A stretch of DNA of 19,668 nt from the NCBI GenBank assembly GCA_964407285.1, contig CAYOVG010000097.1, positions 1 to 19,668 on the forward strand, written 5' to 3'. The notes under the pieces were generated by a model that was given only the letters and a program-made list of their open reading frames with translations, searched no databases and had not been told where the DNA came from. The stretch's first letter is position 1. Each line of letters opens with the position of its first letter. Source of the stretch: CAYOVG01 sp964407285 (GTDB lineage: Bacteria; Desulfobacterota; Syntrophobacteria; Syntrophobacterales; Syntrophobacteraceae). The position numbers and the translations under genes are program-made. This document shows, piece by piece, positions 15,324 to 19,668 of the stretch.

Positions 15324-15863
15324 ATGCCTGGCGCGTTTCAATGCTCTAACAAGTCCCACGGGAACCCCAAAGCTTCCGCTTTGCGTCTCTTGAGCCAGGA
15401 AAGGGTATACAAGCAGGCGCAGAAAGTGGTCCTTGTCATGGTCGATGACGATGAGGACGATTGCTACCTCGTGGAGGCCGCTCTCAAGGATGCGAGTTTC
15501 AACTGCATCTTCCGCTGCATCCAGGACGGACGGGAAATGATGGATTACCTCCAGCACGGCGGCAAGTACCGGGACCCCAAATCAGCCCCCTATCCGGACC
15601 TCATTTTGCTCGATCTCAACATGCCCGGGATAAACGGCCGGGATTTGCTGGCGCGGTTGAAGACGGATTCCCGCTTTCGCTCCATCCCGGTGATTATCCT
15701 GGCGACTTCGTCAGACCCCGAAAATATAAGAGCATGCTATGATCTGGGCGCAAATTCCTACGTGGTGAAGCAACTGCACTTCGACGGCCTCCTGCCCGCC
15801 ATCCGGACCCTCAAGGACTACTGGCTTGAACTGGCGACCCTCCCCCCCAGAAACCACGCCTGA
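15324..15863 (+). CDS. Single-domain response regulator, Rcp1/CheY-like, with altered switch residues
   Basis: A 179-aa receiver with an N-terminal extension of about 34 residues before the first strand (KVVLVMVDDDEDD). Phosphoacceptor Asp97 is present in LILLDLNMPGING. The switch position is Ala127 (ILATS, where the first regulator has LTTS), and Lys149 is followed by Gln instead of the usual cis-Pro partner (VKQLHF). It may thus be phosphorylated but respond atypically. The tail DYWLELATLPP matches the first regulator's tail, indicating a shared Rcp1-like family and probable duplication. The start has an excellent ribosome-binding site, GGAGGAGG, 8 nt upstream. The function of the N-terminal extension is unknown. 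No output domain is present. Confidence 0.92.
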   Translation: MPGAFQCSNKSHGNPKASALRLLSQERVYKQAQKVVLVMVDDDEDDCYLVEAALKDASFNCIFRCIQDGREMMDYLQHGGKYRDPKSAPYPDLILLDLNMPGINGRDLLARLKTDSRFRSIPVIILATSSDPENIRACYDLGANSYVVKQLHFDGLLPAIRTLKDYWLELATLPPRNHA

Positions 15864-15930
15864 CGAGACGGATAGAGAGAATAACGAACATGGGTTGCCG
15901 GATGCGGGGCCGTACCTCCATAATTCGTAG

Positions 15931-15991
15931 GCCGGGCAACGCTACGCTTTTGCCCGCCGCCGAATCCGCCCGGCGGCCGGACCCGGTCCGG
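15931..15991. repeat. Cluster of three adjacent palindromes (REP-like)
   Basis: Three hairpins lie nearly back to back: CGGGCAA (15933-15939) with TTGCCCG (15950-15956); CCGCCG (15957-15962) with CGGCGG (15971-15976); and CCGGACC (15977-15983) with GGTCCGG (15985-15991). The first, preceded by CGTAG, resembles the dispersed GTAGG..CGGG..CCCG intergenic repeats common in proteobacteria. No T-tract follows. The cluster lies in the 301-nt gap between the third receiver gene and the second ABC ATPase gene. Apart from this and the hairpin at 16093, that gap holds nothing recognisable. Confidence 0.6.
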
Positions 15992-16092
15992 CGACAATGT
16001 CGTCCAGCCTTCGTTCATGTGCGAATCCCTCCGATCGGGCGGCGGAACCGCCCACTCCTCTTGAAAAATCCGGTTTTCCAGTTACTATGAGA

Positions 16093-16112
16093 GAAGCTGA
16101 AGCGGCAGCTTC
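16093..16112 (+). other. Hairpin upstream of the second ABC ATPase gene
   Basis: GAAGCTG (16093-16099) and CAGCTTC (16106-16112) form a perfect 7-bp stem with a 6-nt loop, 52 nt before the start codon of the ATPase gene. There is no T-tract. It could be a leader structure or an operator; the sequence alone does not decide. Confidence 0.35.
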
Positions 16113-16164
16113 GGAAGACGACCACTTCCTCCAACAATCGGTGATTCCATGAACCGGAAGAAGC

Positions 16165-16962
16165 ATGAAACGTGAAGCGGAGAAGGATGCGCGGTTTCTC
16201 TCGGACACGCCGCCCCCGGCCGAACGGCCGGACCGGGAGACGGTCCACTACGTGGTCCGGCTTTCCGAAGTCGTCAAGGGCTTCCGGATGGGGACCCATT
16301 ACCTCGAGGTGCTCAAGGGGATAGACCTGGCTATCGAGGCCGGCGAGTACATCTCCATCATGGGACCTTCCGGGTCGGGCAAATCCACGCTCTTCAACAT
16401 GATCGGGGCGCTGGACAAGCCCACTTCCGGCAGGGTCTTCATCGACGAGGTGGATGTGGCGCAACTGGACGCCTACGAACTGGCGTGGCTCCGGTGCCGC
16501 AAGATCGGGTATATATTCCAGACGTTCAATCTCATCCAGGTCATGACCGCCATCGAAAACGTGACGCTTCCCATGATCTTCGCGGGCATGAGCCGTGACG
16601 AATACATGGAGAAGGGCCGGGAACTGCTCAACCTGGTGGGTCTCGGGGAACGGCGCCGGCACAAGCCGTCGGAACTCTCGGGCGGGCAGCAGCAACGCGT
16701 GGCCGTGGCGCGGGCGCTGGCCAACGACCCGGCCATCATTTTGGCGGACGAGCCAACGGGAAACCTGGACCTGGCGACCGGAGAGGAAATCATATACCTC
16801 CTGAAGCAGCTTTCGCGGGAACGCGGGGCCACCGTGATTTCCGCAACCCACGATGTGAAGATGATCAATGTTTCGGACCGGGTGCTGTGGATCCGCGACG
16901 GGCGGATCGACCGCATCGAGGAACGCGGGAAGATAAAAGTATCCATCGGAGAAGTAACATAA
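16165..16962 (+). CDS. ABC transporter ATP-binding protein, LolD/MacB class
   Basis: A 265-aa ATPase. An N-terminal extension (about 1-30, Pro-rich and charged) precedes the fold. Walker A is GPSGSGKS (67-74), Q-loop Gln119 lies in IFQTFNLIQVMTAIENV, signature LSGGQ at 171-175, Walker B LADEP with Asp195/Glu196, and His229 in SATHD. These mark the LolD/MacB/FtsE-like group that works with FtsX-type permeases. GGAAGAAG lies just before the ATG. A giant open frame begins 12 nt after its stop on the same strand, so the two are an operon. No separate permease is seen in the window; the downstream protein or a gene beyond the window must supply it. The palindrome cluster and a hairpin lie upstream. 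Confidence 0.93.
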   Translation: MKREAEKDARFLSDTPPPAERPDRETVHYVVRLSEVVKGFRMGTHYLEVLKGIDLAIEAGEYISIMGPSGSGKSTLFNMIGALDKPTSGRVFIDEVDVAQLDAYELAWLRCRKIGYIFQTFNLIQVMTAIENVTLPMIFAGMSRDEYMEKGRELLNLVGLGERRRHKPSELSGGQQQRVAVARALANDPAIILADEPTGNLDLATGEEIIYLLKQLSRERGATVISATHDVKMINVSDRVLWIRDGRIDRIEERGKIKVSIGEVT

Positions 16963-16974
16963 GAGGACCCCAAG

Positions 16975-19668
16975 ATGCGTCGTGCTTCATTTACCGCGGC
17001 CATTGCGGTCTTCACAGTCATCGTTTCCGTGGGGTCCTGGGTCCTGTTCGCCGGTTGCGCCCGGGGCGAAGGCGGCATGCAGGCCCACGTGGACTATTTC
17101 GCCGGTCTCGGCGACCGTTCGACGGGGTCCCCCGGTTGTGAAGCCGCCGCCGACTACATCCTCGATGTCTTCAAGAAGGCCGGACTCGAGGAAGCGGGAA
17201 CGCAGGAATTCCTGCTTCCCGTTGCGGAGCGGGTCTCCGCATCTCTCCAGGCGGACGGGAAGTCATTCGAGCTTTTCCCCTGGGGTCCCAACCTGGTCTA
17301 CCTGCCCGTGACTCCTCCCGAAGGCCTCACCGGCCCGCTCATCTACGTCGGAGACGGCGAGCCGGGACGATTCGACGGCCTTCCGGCGCGCGGCGGCATC
17401 GTGCTCATGGACATGGCGTCCCGGAACAACTGGCTCAACGCCGCCATGTTCGGCGCGAGCGCGCTCATCTACCTCGGTGACGAACATTCCATCCGGGGCG
17501 ACTTCCAGGAAAAAGATACGCCTTCGCCTACCGCCTTCCCGAGGTTCTGGGTCCCGCCCTCGCAGGCCGAAAGCCTGCGGCGCATCGCCGTTGGAGCGGG
17601 GGAGAGCGCCGGGGCCGCCGGAGTTGCGGTCGTGGGGCGCCCACGCACCGTGACGCTCGAGGCGAAAGCCCGCTGGCGGAACAAGCCTGTCCGCAACATC
17701 TACGCGCTCATTCCGGGTTCGTCCGAGCGGCTCAGGGAACAGCTCGTGGTGCTCGAAGCCTTCTACGACGCATCGTCGCACATCCTCGGGACGGCTCCGG
17801 GCGCGGACGAATCGACATCCATCGCGATGCTCCTCACCTTGGCGGAAACCCTTTCCAGGTCTCCTCCCGAACGTAGCGTGCTTCTGCTGGCCACGGTGGG
17901 AAACGGCCAGGCGCTCGCGGGCATGAGGCAATTCATGTGGGCCGCCACCGAAAAGAAGAAGTCCCTGAAGGAGATGCAACAGCAGATCGCTTCCCGCAAG
18001 GCGGAAGTGGACCATACCTCGGAACTCCTGGGAAGCGGGCGGGACGTATTCGCCATTGCAGAGCCGAAGGACCGGGCGCTCGTTTGGAGTATCGTCTCCA
18101 GGAGAGCGAAAGACGCCGCCGACCGCCTGACGCGAGCCGGGCAGTATCGCGAAACGCTTTCCCGAACGGAGGCCCCGGCCGCGGGGGATGCCGCCGGCGC
18201 GCCCACCGGTGAACCGGACGATGCGGCCGGCGGGGCGGACGGCCCCGACGCCCTGGAAGACCCGCGTGTCTACCGGGCGCTCTCCTGGCGCAATTCGATG
18301 GACGGCCTGACGGCGCGGGAGCGAGAACTCACACTGAGGCTCCTGGAGGGAGCCGGCCGGGACCTCAAGGCGGAACACAAGGAGCTGAAGCTCCGCCGCA
18401 ATGCAATCGCATCGAGCGTGAACCTCGGGACGCTGATGCGCCGGTACGAGCCCGTCCTGTTTTTGAGCCTTTACCTTTCCGGCAACGGGCCGGCGGTCGG
18501 CCTGGTGGACCTCGGGGAGACCTATCCCCTGAGGGAGCAGGTGAGACGCCGGGCGCGGTCGAACCGCCTCGACGAATACCTCACCGGGACCGCCGCGGAA
18601 ACGGAGCGGGAGACGGGGCTCCCGAACATCATCCGCAGCACGTCCGTTCAACTGCGGATGGATGCCGGGGAGGGGGCGCCCGCGCGCCCGGATTCGGAAT
18701 CGGGGGCGGGATTCGGACCGGGAGTATCGACATCGAGAATTCAATGCCTGGCGTGCGACGTGGCGTTTCTGGCCGGATGTCCGGCCGCGTCCCTGTCCAC
18801 CCTGGACGACGACCGCTCCCTGTGGTCCACTCCCCACGATACCGCGGACCGGCTGGACCGGGCCGCCATTGACCGGCTGGCCCGCTTTCTGACCCCCGTC
18901 ATCGCAAAACTCTGTTCGCACCCCGCCCTGCAGGAAGCCTGCACGTCGGGAATCGGCGGATGGGCCGGTTTCGAAGGCCGGGCCATGTTCCTTCGCCAGG
19001 GAGAGCTTTTTCCCGATCAGCCCGCGCCCGGCACCGTGATATCGGTGATACAGGGTGGCAGTATCTTCCGGACCATGACCGCCATGGACGGTTCCTTCTT
19101 CATTCCGGGGGTCGCCAATAGCCGGGTGGCTTTCGAAAACCTGGTGGTGGAGCCATACGGGCTGGACCCCGTTACGGGGCGGGTCGCCTGGACGGCGGAC
19201 AAGGCCCTGACCGACAAAGCCAACTACCGGATCAAAGTGAAGGGACGGAAGGCGAGCACGTCGCTCACCATGTTCCATTGCGTTCAAACGGACGTGGTCG
19301 GCGTGATACAACCCCAACGCATGGGCTACCTGTCCAGGGTCGAAGTGCTCGATGCGGTGACCGACGCGCGTCCCATCCACTACTGGTACAGCCGGCTGGA
19401 CCGGCGCGACTCCATGTCCCTGTCGGTTTTTCTCGAACCGGGCTCCCGGTTCAAGCTCGTGCTCTCCGAAACCATGCTCCAGAAGGAATTCCTGCTTCTA
19501 AACGGTTCTCGGAAGGACCCGATGGGGAAGGGATTCACGGCCGGCGACCCGGCCTCCATACCCTTCGTTCCCTTCCTGGTGGGGCGGGATATGCGGTTGC
19601 TCCTCGGGCAGAGGCTGGATGCCCTCCACCGGCACGGCATCGTCGATCGCTTCCTGGAACACAGCCGC
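16975..19668 (+). CDS. Large M28-peptidase-like protein with degenerate active site, partial at window end
   Basis: The frame runs 898 codons to the window edge without a stop. It begins with a signal/anchor segment and a possible lipobox, LFAGC (Cys28; Phe at -3 is atypical). Residues about 36-85 resemble the M28 N-terminus (GLGDRSTGSPGCEAAADYIL), and 130-170 a PA-like insert. The core VRNIYALIPGS, VVLEAFYDAS, GADESTSIAMLL, LLATVGNGQALAG parallels M28, but the His of H-Y-D is Phe263, the Glu-Glu pair is Asn310-Gly311, and the His of H-T-P-x-D-T is Ser618 (STPHDT). Only D265 and the GAD Asp278 persist. A coiled and low-complexity insert (about 320-430) follows, and past about 650 a beta-rich domain. 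It lies 12 nt after the ATPase gene, so it is presumably its partner. I recall M28-plus-permease fusions, which suggests a membrane part beyond the window. Confidence 0.75.
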   Translation, partial: MRRASFTAAIAVFTVIVSVGSWVLFAGCARGEGGMQAHVDYFAGLGDRSTGSPGCEAAADYILDVFKKAGLEEAGTQEFLLPVAERVSASLQADGKSFELFPWGPNLVYLPVTPPEGLTGPLIYVGDGEPGRFDGLPARGGIVLMDMASRNNWLNAAMFGASALIYLGDEHSIRGDFQEKDTPSPTAFPRFWVPPSQAESLRRIAVGAGESAGAAGVAVVGRPRTVTLEAKARWRNKPVRNIYALIPGSSERLREQLVVLEAFYDASSHILGTAPGADESTSIAMLLTLAETLSRSPPERSVLLLATVGNGQALAGMRQFMWAATEKKKSLKEMQQQIASRKAEVDHTSELLGSGRDVFAIAEPKDRALVWSIVSRRAKDAADRLTRAGQYRETLSRTEAPAAGDAAGAPTGEPDDAAGGADGPDALEDPRVYRALSWRNSMDGLTARERELTLRLLEGAGRDLKAEHKELKLRRNAIASSVNLGTLMRRYEPVLFLSLYLSGNGPAVGLVDLGETYPLREQVRRRARSNRLDEYLTGTAAETERETGLPNIIRSTSVQLRMDAGEGAPARPDSESGAGFGPGVSTSRIQCLACDVAFLAGCPAASLSTLDDDRSLWSTPHDTADRLDRAAIDRLARFLTPVIAKLCSHPALQEACTSGIGGWAGFEGRAMFLRQGELFPDQPAPGTVISVIQGGSIFRTMTAMDGSFFIPGVANSRVAFENLVVEPYGLDPVTGRVAWTADKALTDKANYRIKVKGRKASTSLTMFHCVQTDVVGVIQPQRMGYLSRVEVLDAVTDARPIHYWYSRLDRRDSMSLSVFLEPGSRFKLVLSETMLQKEFLLLNGSRKDPMGKGFTAGDPASIPFVPFLVGRDMRLLLGQRLDALHRHGIVDRFLEHSR

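Noticed and set aside
17263..19380. Long minus-strand open frame (705 codons) opposite the M28-like gene
   Set aside because: It is rich in Arg, Gly, Pro and His, as expected for a GC-rich antisense shadow, and has no ribosome-binding site or motif. The plus strand carries the M28-like sequence.
1..19668. CRISPR arrays, tRNA/rRNA genes, insertion sequences, integrases
   Set aside because: No regularly spaced repeats, tRNA cloverleaf, rRNA sequence or transposase/recombinase motif was seen on either strand.

Overview
The window is GC-rich chromosomal DNA of a Gram-negative bacterium. A deltaproteobacterium (Desulfobacterota) of the Syntrophobacter type fits best: proline/P5C dehydrogenase, stand-alone Rcp1-like response regulators, a GAF-PAS-LuxR regulator, many decaying toxin-antitoxin genes and LolD/MacB-class ABC systems. 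This is inferred from protein style and base composition; no rRNA or marker gene is present.

Layout. (1) 276-3464, minus: bifunctional proline dehydrogenase / P5C dehydrogenase without a DNA-binding domain, with a long imperfect inverted repeat beyond its 3' end. (2) 3.8-7.0 kb: an accessory patch with a DUF433 antitoxin and its overlapping, frameshifted DUF5615 toxin, an M20 deacylase on the other strand, a frameshifted ribbon-helix-helix (RHH) antitoxin remnant, and a Uma2 nuclease-fold protein. (3) 7.2-11.5 kb: three co-directional genes matching the ybbA-ybbP-tesA set (ABC ATPase, 10-TM FtsX-type permease, SGNH esterase). (4) About 11.6-11.9 kb, minus: a MazF-like toxin with no convincing start codon and no antitoxin. 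(5) 12.1-15.9 kb: a signalling cluster of three CheY/Rcp1-like receiver proteins, a GAF-PAS-LuxR regulator and a small RHH protein. The middle receiver has Ser in place of the phosphoacceptor Asp and is translationally coupled to the RHH gene. (6) 15.9-16.1 kb: three adjacent palindromes. (7) 16.2 kb to the window end: a second LolD/MacB-type ATPase followed by a very large open frame (898 codons, still open). It looks like a lipoprotein or anchored M28 peptidase fold in which the recognisable metal-ligand positions are replaced.

How the parts may work together. Region 3 probably forms an inner-membrane machine that handles hydrophobic or esterified molecules and passes them to a periplasmic hydrolase. 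Region 7 looks analogous: an ATPase plus a huge extracytoplasmic pseudo-peptidase whose membrane permease part probably lies beyond the window. Two ABC machines paired with hydrolase-fold periplasmic partners, one active and one apparently dead, is the most striking theme. The second is the receiver cluster, in which phosphorylatable and non-phosphorylatable receivers sit among DNA-binding proteins but no histidine kinase is encoded here.
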